Below, in pieces: positions 25,846 to 34,842 of a stretch of 64,000 nucleotides of DNA. The position numbers and the translations under genes were made by a program. Within the stretch, counting starts at the first letter, position 1; each line of letters starts with the position of its first letter. Source of the DNA: Rhizobium sp. FY34 (GTDB taxonomy: Bacteria > Pseudomonadota > Alphaproteobacteria > Rhizobiales > Rhizobiaceae). Location: contig NZ_STFZ01000011.1 in NCBI RefSeq assembly GCF_005222845.1, forward strand, positions 275,996-339,995. The letters are read 5' to 3'. The notes beneath the pieces are model-generated. The model searched no databases, had not been told where the DNA came from, and saw only the letters and a list, made by a program, of their open reading frames with translations.

Positions 25846-26636
25846 ACCGCCACCGGCGCCTTGATATGCGCATCCGCCTCATAGCCGACGAGGTTGAAGT
25901 CCTCGAAGCGGAAACCGAAGATATCGCTCACATCCGGATTGATCTCCATCTTCGGCAGGGCTTTCGGCTGGCGCTGCATCTGGGTCTCGGCCTGCTCGAA
26001 ATGGTTGGAATAGATATGCGTATCGCCGAGCGTGTGAACGAAATCGCCGGGCTTCAGGCCCACCACCTGCGCCACCATCATCGTCAGGAGCGCATAGGAC
26101 GCGATATTGAAGGGAACACCTAGGAAGATATCGGCAGACCGCTGGTAGAGCTGGCAGGAGAGTTTCCCATCTGCGACGTAGAACTGGAACAGGCAATGGC
26201 AGGGCGGCAGCGCCATGTCATCAACTTGCGCCGGATTCCAGGCCGAAACAATATGACGACGGGAATTCGGGTTGCGCTTCAAACCCTCGATCAGATTGGC
26301 GATCTGGTCCACATGCCCGCCATCGGGAGACGGCCAGGAGCGCCACTGATAGCCATAGACAGGACCCAGTTCACCCTTCTCGTCGGCCCATTCGTCCCAG
26401 ATCGAAACGCCATTCTGCTTCAGATAGGCAGTGTTCGTGTCGCCCTTCAGGAACCACAAAAGCTCGTGGATGATCGAGCGCAGATGCAGCTTCTTCGTGG
26501 TGAGAACGGGAAACCCTTCTTCAAGGTCGAAGCGCATCTGGTAGCCGAAGACGGAACGCGTGCCGGTGCCGGTGCGGTCACCGCGGTCAGTGCCATTGTC
26601 CATCACGTGGCGCAGAAGATCGAGATATTGTTTCAT
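25842..26636 (-). CDS. thyA: Thymidylate synthase
   Basis: ThyA methylates dUMP to dTMP using methylene-tetrahydrofolate. The 264-residue length and motifs are standard: [19 protein letters not shown] at the N terminus, the catalytic cysteine in [12 protein letters not shown], and the [20 protein letters not shown] and [11 protein letters not shown] stretches. It is the promoter-proximal gene of the thyA-folA pair. Confidence 0.97.
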   Translation of the reverse strand: MKQYLDLLRHVMDNGTDRGDRTGTGTRSVFGYQMRFDLEEGFPVLTTKKLHLRSIIHELLWFLKGDTNTAYLKQNGVSIWDEWADEKGELGPVYGYQWRSWPSPDGGHVDQIANLIEGLKRNPNSRRHIVSAWNPAQVDDMALPPCHCLFQFYVADGKLSCQLYQRSADIFLGVPFNIASYALLTMMVAQVVGLKPGDFVHTLGDTHIYSNHFEQAETQMQRQPKALPKMEINPDVSDIFGFRFEDFNLVGYEADAHIKAPVAV

Positions 26637-26809
26637 GGCGTGGTCCTGCCTGTTCCGTTAGCCTGTTTATAAATCCGGAGCCATCGCACGCGATAGCCTC
26701 AGCCGCCTTTTTTTCCTGGGATTTCACGCGTCAACATTGCGATACGCGCAATCAAAGACAAAGCTCGGCCGACCCCTTTTCATCCACCGGATAAACGCCT
26801 ATATCACTC

Positions 26810-27146
26810 TTGCCGGGGCTTGCTCCGGCTATGGCAATAAACTGTCGGTGTAATAAACCTATTGGACCCGGGGGCGGTACCCGGCGCCTCCACCAAAAAC
26901 CGGTCGGACATTCCACATGGATGGACCGGCTTTTGATGGGGGCGAAATAGGATCGACAAGGGCGTAAAGATCGAACTTTTGCTCGGCATGATACCGCCGT
27001 TATCGGGTCACAAGTGTAGTTGCAAATGACAACAACGCTAAGGGTTATGCTCTCGCTGCCTAATGGCGGTGCGGGAAATCCGAACTAAGTCCTCTAGGTT
27101 AGCCCCTTGAGGCGGGGTCCGAAGGCACCTGGCAACAGAAGCCTTC
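26810..27146 (+). ncRNA. ssrA: Two-piece (circularly permuted) tmRNA
   Basis: The order is permuted, as in other alphaproteobacteria. The acceptor half comes first: a T arm CCGGG-GGCGGTA-CCCGG, then the 3' acceptor strand CGCCTCC with ACCA ending at 26895. A removed loop follows (26896-26937) with its own hairpin. The coding half starts with GGGGGCG (26938-26944), which pairs with the CGCCTCC strand using one G-U pair, followed by the GGATCGAC tRNA-like segment. The tag frame GCAAATGAC...GCTGCCTAA (about 27022-27063) encodes ANDNNAKGYALAA. The final GAAGGC/GCCTTC stem ends near 27146. Outer ends are approximate. It rescues stalled ribosomes and tags the products for ClpXP. Confidence 0.9.
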
Positions 27147-27284
27147 ACCTTCTCGTTTCACCGGATTTTCGTTATGATACTGAGACTCGACACGGCGGGG
27201 GCTTCCGCAGTGCGCGCACCTGTCTTATAACGACCTTGGCACATCGCCGGTTTAAGAACGATATTCGATTGGAAGAAAGCACCT

Positions 27285-27791
27285 ATGGCGCAGGACCACA
27301 TCCGTTACGACATTCTGGCGCAGGACGCTCTGCGCGGCGTCATCCGTAAGGTTCTGACCGAGGTGGCCGCCACGGGCCGGCTTCCCGGTGACCACCACTT
27401 CTTCATCACCTTTCTCACCGGCGCGCCGGGCGTGCGCATTTCCCAGCACCTGAAGAGCAAATATGCCGAACAGATGACCATCGTCATCCAGCATCAGTTC
27501 TGGGACCTGAAGATCACCGACACGCTGTTTGAAATCGGCCTGTCCTTTTCCGATACACCGGAGCGTCTGGTGATTCCGTTCAATGCCATCCGCGGCTTCT
27601 ATGATCCGTCGGTGAATTTCGAACTGGAATTCGAAGTGCCGCTCGTTGAGGAAGAGGAAGTCTCGGCGGAAATCACCGCCTATCCGATCGACAACGTGGC
27701 AAAGCCTACGGATGGCGACGAGGCGAAATCCGACGAAGAGAAGAAGCCCGGCTCCGTCGTCTCGCTCGATTCGTTCCGCAAGAAGCAGTAA
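27285..27791 (+). CDS. sspB: SspB, ClpXP adaptor for tmRNA-tagged proteins
   Basis: This 168-residue protein matches the alphaproteobacterial SspB family: a globular tag-binding domain (about residues 5-125, with LPGDHHFFITFLTGAPGVRIS and VIQHQFWDLKI) and an acidic flexible tail ending in a short basic-hydrophobic peptide (SVVSLDSFRKKQ) that docks to ClpX. It tethers ssrA-tagged proteins to ClpXP. It starts 138 bases after the tmRNA gene, a functional neighbourhood. DUF4169 and RHH genes follow on the same strand. Confidence 0.93.
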   Translation: MAQDHIRYDILAQDALRGVIRKVLTEVAATGRLPGDHHFFITFLTGAPGVRISQHLKSKYAEQMTIVIQHQFWDLKITDTLFEIGLSFSDTPERLVIPFNAIRGFYDPSVNFELEFEVPLVEEEEVSAEITAYPIDNVAKPTDGDEAKSDEEKKPGSVVSLDSFRKKQ

Positions 27792-27813
27792 GGCCGAAAC
27801 CTCCGAGGGTCAG

Positions 27814-28008
27814 ATGGCTGCCGAGATCGTCAATCTTCGTCTGGCCCGCAAGGCCAAGGCGCGCTCCGAGAAAGAGCGCGTCGCCGAGCAGAACCGCATC
27901 AGCTTCGGGCGCAGCAAGCCGGAAAAGGCCCTGACGCGGGCACTGAACGAGAAGGCGGCCAAGGCACTCGATCAGGGTCGGCTGGACAAAACCACAGAAG
28001 ACGACTGA
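27814..28008 (+). CDS. DUF4169 small basic protein
   Basis: This 64-residue protein (MAAEIVNLRLARKAKARSEK at its start) matches DUF4169, a family confined to alphaproteobacteria, rich in Arg, Lys and Ala and probably largely helical. It begins 22 bases after the sspB stop, after CCGAGGGTC, and is likely co-transcribed. The recurring SspB-DUF4169-RHH order suggests a link to proteolysis or its control, but no function is known. Confidence 0.8.
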   Translation: MAAEIVNLRLARKAKARSEKERVAEQNRISFGRSKPEKALTRALNEKAAKALDQGRLDKTTEDD

Positions 28009-28090
28009 AAGTTCAAGCCGCATCAAGGACATGAGCCGGCTTTCGGATTCAGAATGATAGCGGCTTGAATCAATGTGTGAGGCCAGCTGA

Positions 28091-28315
28091 ATGATTCGCA
28101 AACATTCCGCCACACTGCACGGCCACCGCACCAGCTTTTCGCTGGAGGATGCGTTCTGGGACGAATTGCGCGCCATTGCGGCAGCCCGCGCCATCAGTGT
28201 CGCCGCCCTGATTGCCGAAATCGACGACAACCGCCCGCCAGAGAGCAATCTGTCGTCTGCGCTGCGCATCCATGTCCTGGTAACGCTAAAACAAAGGGCA
28301 GAAGGCCGTCCGTAA
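28091..28315 (+). CDS. Ribbon-helix-helix domain small protein
   Basis: This 74-residue protein has the ribbon_4 type RHH fold: a basic start (MIRKHSATLHGHRTSFSLED), then FWDELRAIAAARAISVAALIAEID and a helix SNLSSALRIHVLVTLKQR. Such proteins are often wrongly labelled aryl-sulfate sulfotransferase in databases. DNA binding as a dimer is expected. It is the last gene of the sspB cluster, before a palindromic repeat region. Confidence 0.82.
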   Translation: MIRKHSATLHGHRTSFSLEDAFWDELRAIAAARAISVAALIAEIDDNRPPESNLSSALRIHVLVTLKQRAEGRP

Positions 28316-28348
28316 TGACTATGGCAGCCCCCCATCCGGCTGCCGCCA

Positions 28349-28470
28349 CCTTCTCCCCGCCAGGCGGGGAGAAGGAGACCACCGCGACGTCATCGCATCT
28401 CCATCACAGTGTTGAGTCCGAACAAAAAACGCGCGAAGCGCTCCCCTCTCCCCGCCTGGTGGGGAGAGGG
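28349..28470. repeat. Pair of rhizobial intergenic palindromes
   Basis: CCTTCTCCCCGCC-A-GGCGGGGAGAAGG (28349-28375) is a perfect 13-base-pair palindrome; CCCTCTCCCC-7 bases-GGGGAGAGGG (28444-28470) is another. They lie between the RHH gene and the AsmA-family gene. The left one is preceded by CCGGCTGCCGCCACC, close to the sequence CTGGCTGCCGCCATC of the larger element at 58165-58332, so both belong to the same dispersed family. They may also act as terminators for the converging transcripts. Confidence 0.75.
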
Positions 28471-28580
28471 CCAGGGTGAGGGGCATTCCACCACGCTTTC
28501 TTACCGAGAGGCGGCAGAAAAGCCTGACGCAAGGTCAGCCGGATTCCGGAACAGAACCCAGCCAACCGTGAGTCATGTAG

Positions 28581-31500
28581 TCAATTGCCGTTCACACCCG
28601 GCAGGCCGCCATTGCCACGGAACATGTCGTCAGTGGGCGGCACCGTCAGCTGCGGACTGTCCTGCGGCGGCTGTTGCAACTGTTGCAGGCGTTCGCGCTC
28701 CAGCGCCTGCGCCCGCTGGCGTGCCTCTTCCACCTCGCGGGCCCGCGCCTCAACCGCTGCCTTTTCCGCAGCTATCCTCCGCTCATTGCCCTCGAACACA
28801 TAGAGCGAGACTTCACGACGCAGGCGCTGCTTTTCCAGCACGCTGGCCTGAAGCGTCTCCACCCGCCGCCGCTCCTTCTCGAAGGCGCGCAGCGACAGGT
28901 AGCTGCTCATGGCCGCAACATTGATGGTTTCCACCGGTGCGGCAAGCGGACCGGAATAGGCAAGTGTGAGCGCCGGATCACCGCCCGGCAAAGCTTCGTC
29001 ACCGGCGTCATAGGTCAGGCTCAGCGCCGCATCGATCGCATCCTCGACCAGATCAAGGCGCAGCTGGCCTGAAAGCGTCACCCCCGGCGCCTTGGCCGTA
29101 ATATTCTGCGCCCTCACCTCGCCGCCTGTCATGGTGAAAGGCATATCGACAGCACCAATCTCGACCGGGCCGGCATGGATGAGAGATCGGATAATAGGCA
29201 GAACCTTGGCTTCCGTCACCTCGCCCTCGATCGCATCGGCACGCGCCAGAAGAGCCGGCATCAGGCCGGCATGCACACGCGGCAGTGACAGGGACGACAG
29301 ATACAGCGTGCCGGAACCGCTGGCAGCCGCCAGAAGGCCTGCCGGCGTCTTGGCCGTCGCCTCGGCCACCAGATCAAGCCCTAGGCGTCCGCGTGCCACT
29401 GGCTGGCCCTCGAACGGCCAGAGAAGCGGCGCAAGATCCGCATTCTCGACCTTCATGCGCGTCTGGAAGAGCCCGACACCCTCCGTATTGGACAGCGACA
29501 GGCGCCCGGCCATGCGACCACCCAGCCATGCGCCGGTCGCATCATCAATCAGCATGGCGCCACCACGGCTGGTTAGCCGCCCGGCAAAATCCGTCACGTC
29601 CGGCAGGTCGAGACCGCGCATAGTCCGAGCCTTGAGATCGAGCGTCACATCGCTGCCGGCAAACATCGGCAGGGCAAAATCCTTATTTGCCACCATGCCG
29701 GTTTCAGGCTCTGTGAGCGGACCATAGACCGCCTCGCCAAGCCAGCCCATATCCACCAGATCCAGCGTCAGCGACCCCTTGGCGGTTGGCAGAGAGGAAT
29801 TTCGATCAAGGACCAGTGACGCGGTGAGGCCGTTACCGCCGATATTTCCCGCCAGATCGGAGAGCGCAATCGTCTTGGGCTCGACGGCAATCTTCGCCGA
29901 AAGCTCAGCGGGCAAACCGATACCGAATTGCGGCAGGCCGATGCCGATGGTCAGCAGTGTAGGTTCCAGATCCGAACTGGCAAGCCTGGCGTCAAAATGT
30001 CCTTCTCCGAAAGTCTGCGCCTCAAGCGCCACCTCGCCGGTCACGTCAAGCGTGGTGCGATCTGTGCGATAGGACAGCATGCCCTTGGCCGGCGCATCGC
30101 CGCTGCGCTGCATCTCGACTGAAAGGCTTGCATTGCTATCGCCCTCAAACGGCAGAGCGTTGAAGCCCATTTGGCCGGCAATTGTGCCGGCCATGGCATT
30201 GGTCAGCGTGGCCTTAAGGTCGAGCGTCGTTTCGGCCGTCAGATCCAGCACATTGGCAGCCACGATTTCACCGGTGATCTCGGTGCCGTTCGAGTGTCCG
30301 CGAATCGAGGCCGCCGCTCCATTGCCCAGCGCCACTTCAGCCGACAGATTGGTATCGGCATACCAGGCGGCGCTGTCTGCCAGACGCTTCAGCAGAGGGT
30401 GCCGTGGCAGTTTCTCCTCCAGCATGGTCAAGAAAGGGCCTGGATCAAAGGCGCTGAAGGTCAGCGAACCATTGCCCTGGTAATCGAGGAAGGAACCTTC
30501 CGCCTTGCCGCGCGCCGTCAGCTGCGCGCCGGCCAGATTGCCGATCGTCAGCCGTTCCAGCGACAGCGCCCCATCACCCAGCTCGAACATGGTTTCCACC
30601 TGCTGGGCCACCACACCGAAGGCCATCAGCCGGTCGGCCTTCAGACGCGCCGCCAGACGATGATCGAGAACATCATTGCCGGCATCGCTGCCGGTCATCA
30701 GCGAGGCAAGCGCGCGCAACGCATCCAGATCAATCTCGTCGCCTGCAAGGTCCATGGACAGGGTCGGCGTCTGTTCGGCAAGCGACTGGCGCTCGACGCG
30801 TCCCTTCAGCGTTGCGGGTCCCACGGCCAGTTCCAACGAATCAAAGCGTTGCAGGCCGGGCGTCAGGTTGACACTGGCGGAAAAGCCGGCGGATTTCAGC
30901 TGGCGAATGGCCGGATCGACCTTGCCCGTCAGCCAGTCAGACAGGCCCGAAGGCTGGTTGGAGGCCAGCAGCATGCGCCCGACGAAGGACGCACCGCCCT
31001 GCAGCATCAGGGAGCCCTGCGCCTCCACTTGCGTGCGGCCCGGCAGGATGGCCACGGCATTTTCCACAGTCCAGCCGCGCTTAGCGGGGCGCAGATCAAG
31101 CCGCACATCACGGATCGTCGTGCCATCGGCCACCACGGCCGGCAGGCGGATGCTCGCCTTGCCCGGCACCTGCGGAATAGGAATCCGCGCCGCCATTTCT
31201 GTCAGCGCCGTCAGACGCTGATGCGCCGAGATATGCGGATTGCGGGCCGTCTTGCCGGTCATCAGTTCGGCCGTCAGCCGGTTTACATCGACCTGCTGGC
31301 CATCGGCTGTCAGCAGAAATTCAGGCTTGTCGCCGGTATCCAGCGTCGCCTCGCCGGTAATCACATAGGGATTGTCGAGCGCTCCGACCTCGACACGATA
31401 TTCGGGCACGCGGATGCGGTCATTGGTCAGTGCGAACTTGCCCTTGGCGCGCGGCGGTGGCGGCGGCTTCACGCCCTGCGGCAAAACGGGATTGATCGGC

Positions 31501-32249
31501 TGGTCCATGAAGGCAAGGGCAAAATCGCCCTGATATTCCGGCTTGCCCTCATGCAGGCCAAGCGCCCCATCCAGCTGCAGCTCGATCGGCTGCACATCCG
31601 GCCAGATCTTCAGGCGTAGCGGCACCTTGCCGGCTGCGGCATCCGGCTCGCCGCTTGCCAGCGAAAACTTCGCCTCATAGCCATCCAGCGTCCCATTGCC
31701 CTCGGCCCGCCAAGGACCAGTCACCGAGCTTGCCGACATCTGCGCCGTCAGCCCCGTCACCCTGCGCGTGCGCCCGGTCGCCTCGTCGATGAATTCGATC
31801 TCGGCTCCGGACAGATAGACATCTTCCAGTACGACATTGCGCGCCGGCATATCCGGCCGGCTGCCGCGCATCCAGTCGAGCCGGCCATCCTTCAACACAC
31901 GAATGCGCACCTTCGGCTTTTCAAGCCGCATGTCGAATATGCGGGCTTCGCCGGACAGGAAAGGCGCAAGCTCCATACCCATGGAAAACTGCTCGATCTG
32001 CACCAGCGGCGTGCCATCGACATCCTGACCGACGCGCACGTCGCGCATGGACACTGAGGGAAATGGCAGGATGCGGGCATCGACCGTGCCATGCACGGTG
32101 ACCTTCTTGCCCAGGATGCGGCTTGCCTGCGTTTCGAAATCCTGCCGGAAATTCGACCAGTCGACGAAGAACGGCGCCAGCAGCGCCGTAAACAGTGCCA
32201 CGACCACAAGGCCGCCTAGCAACAGCATTATCCGTCCGAGCACGCGCAC
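28581..32249 (-). CDS. AsmA-family envelope protein
   Basis: This 1222-residue protein has one N-terminal membrane helix (IMLLLGGLVVVALFTALLAPFFVD) followed by the AsmA signature (DWSNFRQDFETQASRILGKKVTVHG) and a long beta-rich periplasmic part, as in the AsmA/TamB/YhdP lipid-transfer proteins. The last 110 residues are a charged coiled coil (EKERRRVETLQASVLEKQRLRR and later AAVEARAREVEEARQRAQAL) ending in a Gln/Pro tail, not typical for the family. A GTG start is used; a GTG two codons on has better spacing to AGGGAG. A role in moving phospholipid to the outer membrane is inferred from the family. Confidence 0.85.
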   Translation of the reverse strand: MRVLGRIMLLLGGLVVVALFTALLAPFFVDWSNFRQDFETQASRILGKKVTVHGTVDARILPFPSVSMRDVRVGQDVDGTPLVQIEQFSMGMELAPFLSGEARIFDMRLEKPKVRIRVLKDGRLDWMRGSRPDMPARNVVLEDVYLSGAEIEFIDEATGRTRRVTGLTAQMSASSVTGPWRAEGNGTLDGYEAKFSLASGEPDAAAGKVPLRLKIWPDVQPIELQLDGALGLHEGKPEYQGDFALAFMDQPINPVLPQGVKPPPPPRAKGKFALTNDRIRVPEYRVEVGALDNPYVITGEATLDTGDKPEFLLTADGQQVDVNRLTAELMTGKTARNPHISAHQRLTALTEMAARIPIPQVPGKASIRLPAVVADGTTIRDVRLDLRPAKRGWTVENAVAILPGRTQVEAQGSLMLQGGASFVGRMLLASNQPSGLSDWLTGKVDPAIRQLKSAGFSASVNLTPGLQRFDSLELAVGPATLKGRVERQSLAEQTPTLSMDLAGDEIDLDALRALASLMTGSDAGNDVLDHRLAARLKADRLMAFGVVAQQVETMFELGDGALSLERLTIGNLAGAQLTARGKAEGSFLDYQGNGSLTFSAFDPGPFLTMLEEKLPRHPLLKRLADSAAWYADTNLSAEVALGNGAAASIRGHSNGTEITGEIVAANVLDLTAETTLDLKATLTNAMAGTIAGQMGFNALPFEGDSNASLSVEMQRSGDAPAKGMLSYRTDRTTLDVTGEVALEAQTFGEGHFDARLASSDLEPTLLTIGIGLPQFGIGLPAELSAKIAVEPKTIALSDLAGNIGGNGLTASLVLDRNSSLPTAKGSLTLDLVDMGWLGEAVYGPLTEPETGMVANKDFALPMFAGSDVTLDLKARTMRGLDLPDVTDFAGRLTSRGGAMLIDDATGAWLGGRMAGRLSLSNTEGVGLFQTRMKVENADLAPLLWPFEGQPVARGRLGLDLVAEATAKTPAGLLAAASGSGTLYLSSLSLPRVHAGLMPALLARADAIEGEVTEAKVLPIIRSLIHAGPVEIGAVDMPFTMTGGEVRAQNITAKAPGVTLSGQLRLDLVEDAIDAALSLTYDAGDEALPGGDPALTLAYSGPLAAPVETINVAAMSSYLSLRAFEKERRRVETLQASVLEKQRLRREVSLYVFEGNERRIAAEKAAVEARAREVEEARQRAQALERERLQQLQQPPQDSPQLTVPPTDDMFRGNGGLPGVNGN

Positions 32250-32317
32250 CTACTCCCTGGTTACATACCCCGTTATTTGCACATCGACCGGTAACAAGCC
32301 ATCACAGTGTCAGCTTA

Positions 32318-33739
32318 TCAGCTGCCAGACCGCAGAATCTTGCCGGGATTGAAGATATCCAGCGGATCGATGCCCTGCTTGATCGCGCGCATGAGATTGA
32401 GTGCCGGTCCGGCCTCCTGTTCGAGAAAGGTCATCTTGCCCTGGCCAATGCCGTGTTCGCCCGTGCAGGTGCCGCCGGCTGCCAGCGCCCGCCGGTTGAG
32501 ACGCTCGACGAAAGCCTCGGCGCGGGCAATATCGTCCGGGTCCTTGTCATCGAACAGGATCAGCACATGAAAGTTTCCATCGCCCGCATGGCCGACGATC
32601 GGCGCCAGAAATCCGTTTTCAACAATATCGGCATGCGTATCGGCCACGCAGTCGGCAAGCTTCGAAATCGGCACGCAGACATCGGTCGATAAACCGTTCA
32701 GATGCGGCGCCAGCGCCCGTGATGCCCAATAGGCATCATGGCGGGCCTTCCACAGCTTGGCCCGCTGCTGGGCATCGCCGGTCCACTGGAACCCCTCGCC
32801 GCCGCATTCCTCGGCAATCATGGCAAACTGTTCCGATTGCAGCCGCACCGTTTCCTCGGTGCCGTGGAATTCGAGAAACAGCGTCGGCTTTTCCTCGTAA
32901 GTCAGGCCGGAATAGGCATTGCAGGCCTTCATTTGCGTTTCGTCGAGCAGTTCGATGCGCGCCACCGGAATGCCCATCTGGATGGTCATGATCACCGCAT
33001 CGCAGGCGGCCTTCACGGTCTGAAAGGCGCAGACGCCGCCGCCGATTTTTTCCGGAATACCCTGCAGCTTCAGCGTGATGGACGTGATGACGCCAAGCGT
33101 GCCTTCCGACCCGACAAACAGCCGCGTCAGATCATAGCCGGCCGAGGACTTGCGAGCCCGCGTGCCCGTCGAGATTTCCTCGCCATCGGCCGTCACCACG
33201 GTCAGAGACAGGACATTGTCCTTCATCGTGCCATAGCGCACCGCATTGGTGCCCGAGGCGCGGGTCGCCGTCATGCCACCGATCGAGGCATTGGCGCCGG
33301 GATCGATGGGGAAGAACAGGCCCGTATCACGCAGATAGGTGTTGAGCGCCTCACGCGTCACGCCGGGCTCCACCGTGACATCCAGATCTTCGGCAGAAAC
33401 CCGCAGCACCTTGTCCATGCGTGTCATGTCGAGCGAAATGCCGCCGGACGGCGCATTCACCTGTCCTTCGAGCGAGGAACCGGTGCCAAAGGCAATGACG
33501 GGCACGTGATGGGCAGCGCAGGTTTTTACCACCAGCTTCACATCCTCGACCGTCTCGGCAAAGACGACGCCGTCTGGAAGCTGGCGCGGCAGATAGGTGG
33601 TGGTATGGGCATGCTGCTCGCGAAAGGCCTGCCCCGTCTGCAAACGATCACCGAGCGCCCCACGCAAAATCTCGAGAACAGCTGCAATGCCCTCCTCGTT
33701 GCGTCGACCAGCCTGCACGTCTCTCAATACCATTGCCAT
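32318..33739 (-). CDS. FAD-linked oxidase, GlcD/D-lactate dehydrogenase type
   Basis: This 473-residue flavoprotein has the PCMH-type FAD domain (VPVIAFGTGSSLEGQV and DPGANASIGGMTATRASGTN) and the FAD-linked oxidase C domain (APIVGHAGDGNFHVLILFD, GGTCTGEHGIGQGK). Such enzymes oxidise D-2-hydroxy acids, for example D-lactate or glycolate, and pass electrons to cytochrome c or quinones. No iron-sulfur partner subunits lie beside it, which favours a single-subunit D-lactate dehydrogenase. Substrate remains a guess. Confidence 0.88.
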   Translation of the reverse strand: MAMVLRDVQAGRRNEEGIAAVLEILRGALGDRLQTGQAFREQHAHTTTYLPRQLPDGVVFAETVEDVKLVVKTCAAHHVPVIAFGTGSSLEGQVNAPSGGISLDMTRMDKVLRVSAEDLDVTVEPGVTREALNTYLRDTGLFFPIDPGANASIGGMTATRASGTNAVRYGTMKDNVLSLTVVTADGEEISTGTRARKSSAGYDLTRLFVGSEGTLGVITSITLKLQGIPEKIGGGVCAFQTVKAACDAVIMTIQMGIPVARIELLDETQMKACNAYSGLTYEEKPTLFLEFHGTEETVRLQSEQFAMIAEECGGEGFQWTGDAQQRAKLWKARHDAYWASRALAPHLNGLSTDVCVPISKLADCVADTHADIVENGFLAPIVGHAGDGNFHVLILFDDKDPDDIARAEAFVERLNRRALAAGGTCTGEHGIGQGKMTFLEQEAGPALNLMRAIKQGIDPLDIFNPGKILRSGS

Positions 33740-34172
33740 GTCTCCAGATACGGTCGCTGATGACCGACCGTCTTTGCCATGTTTGGTATGCGAGACATCG
33801 CAGGTTGTCCATATCGGCGGCGATGATCGCTAAAGCCTACGCGGCCAACGCTGTGCACCATGCAGAATTGCGACTATGTGCCAGATCCGGCAAGTAACAT
33901 CTCGACCGAGGTCATGCTTCAAAACGAAGCACATGACCAGACGTTGTTTACGTCGATCTCAGCACAGCCATTCGCTGCATTGCTCAGCCCAAAATTGATA
34001 GTTAGTTGTCTTTTCGCTTTCGACGGTTCCGATCATGACCCGGCCATCCTGTGCGGATGACAGCGCAAGGCTGTTCAAAGCATCACCTGCCCCCATAGCC
34101 CCCTCTTTGCGCCCGTCGTCTCACAGCCCGTCAGCTTGGCTACAGCGACAGGGCCAGTCTCAGGATCAGCCC
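33740..34172. other. 433-base divergent intergenic region, no gene seen
   Basis: The region separates the FAD oxidase (minus) and the lipoprotein gene (plus). It is less GC-rich than its neighbours. A hairpin with an 11-pair stem, a 2-base bulge and a 5-base loop lies at 33910-33938 (GGTCATGCTTC...GAAGC-AC-ATGACC). The short open frames in it have no family features. It presumably contains both promoters. Confidence 0.6.
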
Positions 34173-34739
34173 ATGCACGTCAGAACAATCGCCCTCGCCC
34201 TTAGCCTGCTGTCCCTCGCCGGATGCCAGACGGTTGACGCCAACTCGCCGGAGGCATTGAAGAAAGCTGAAATTCAGCGCCTCAAGTACGAGACAAACAG
34301 GGCGAACTGCAAGTTGGTCGTGGAGCTCAATCGCCAGAGGACGGCGCAGAAGAAGGAACAAGCGAAGGACAACAACTGCGCCGCGATCCTGATGAACAGT
34401 TCTTCGGTCAACATCCATCCGGTCGCCTTCGTCCCAGATTTCAACATCAACGGCATTCCGCTGCCGATCGGCGCGCTGATGAAACTTGCGGTCGTCATGG
34501 AACGCAACGATCGGGAGAACAAGGCAGTGGAAGCCAAACTGCCGGCCTGGGCAACCAAGACCGAAGGCGCCGACATGACCTACCGTATTCTGCTGTCTCT
34601 GACTTTCACGCAAGATGAGATCGCCACGCTCAAAACAAGCTCTGACTTTGCCGATGCAGCACAGAAGAGCGATGCTATACTGCGCTTCCTCAAGGCCAAC
34701 CCGCAAATGGCCAAGGAATATGCCCGAGGTGACATTTAA
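34173..34739 (+). CDS. Predicted lipoprotein of unknown function
   Basis: This 188-residue protein begins MHVRTIALALSLLSLAGCQ, a lipoprotein signal with lipobox LAGC (Cys18), so it is anchored to the envelope, with Gln at +2 favouring the outer membrane. AGGA precedes the ATG by about 7 bases. After a charged helix (about 30-60) there is a NNCAAILMNSSSVNIHP segment, a Pro/Gly turn and a C-terminal helical part. I recognise no domain. It is convergent to the RND pump operon. Confidence 0.7.
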   Translation: MHVRTIALALSLLSLAGCQTVDANSPEALKKAEIQRLKYETNRANCKLVVELNRQRTAQKKEQAKDNNCAAILMNSSSVNIHPVAFVPDFNINGIPLPIGALMKLAVVMERNDRENKAVEAKLPAWATKTEGADMTYRILLSLTFTQDEIATLKTSSDFADAAQKSDAILRFLKANPQMAKEYARGDI

Positions 34740-34842
34740 TCGGCCCCACACCTGGCCGTAATAATGCAGAGAATTGACCGCGTCTCACCAGCGATGCGGT
34801 CAGTTCGGCCCGTGCTCTGCCGGAGGCTCAAGACTGTGCCCC

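Noticed and set aside
26640..26810. Possible tRNA gene upstream of the tmRNA
   Set aside because: Small inverted repeats occur, but no cloverleaf with D, anticodon and T arms could be made out.
28300..28500. Possible CRISPR array
   Set aside because: Only two different palindromes are present, with no regular repeat-spacer pattern and no cas genes in the window.
33860..34060. Open frame of 66 codons in the divergent gap
   Set aside because: No ribosome-binding site, no family and odd composition; the gap is better explained as a promoter region.
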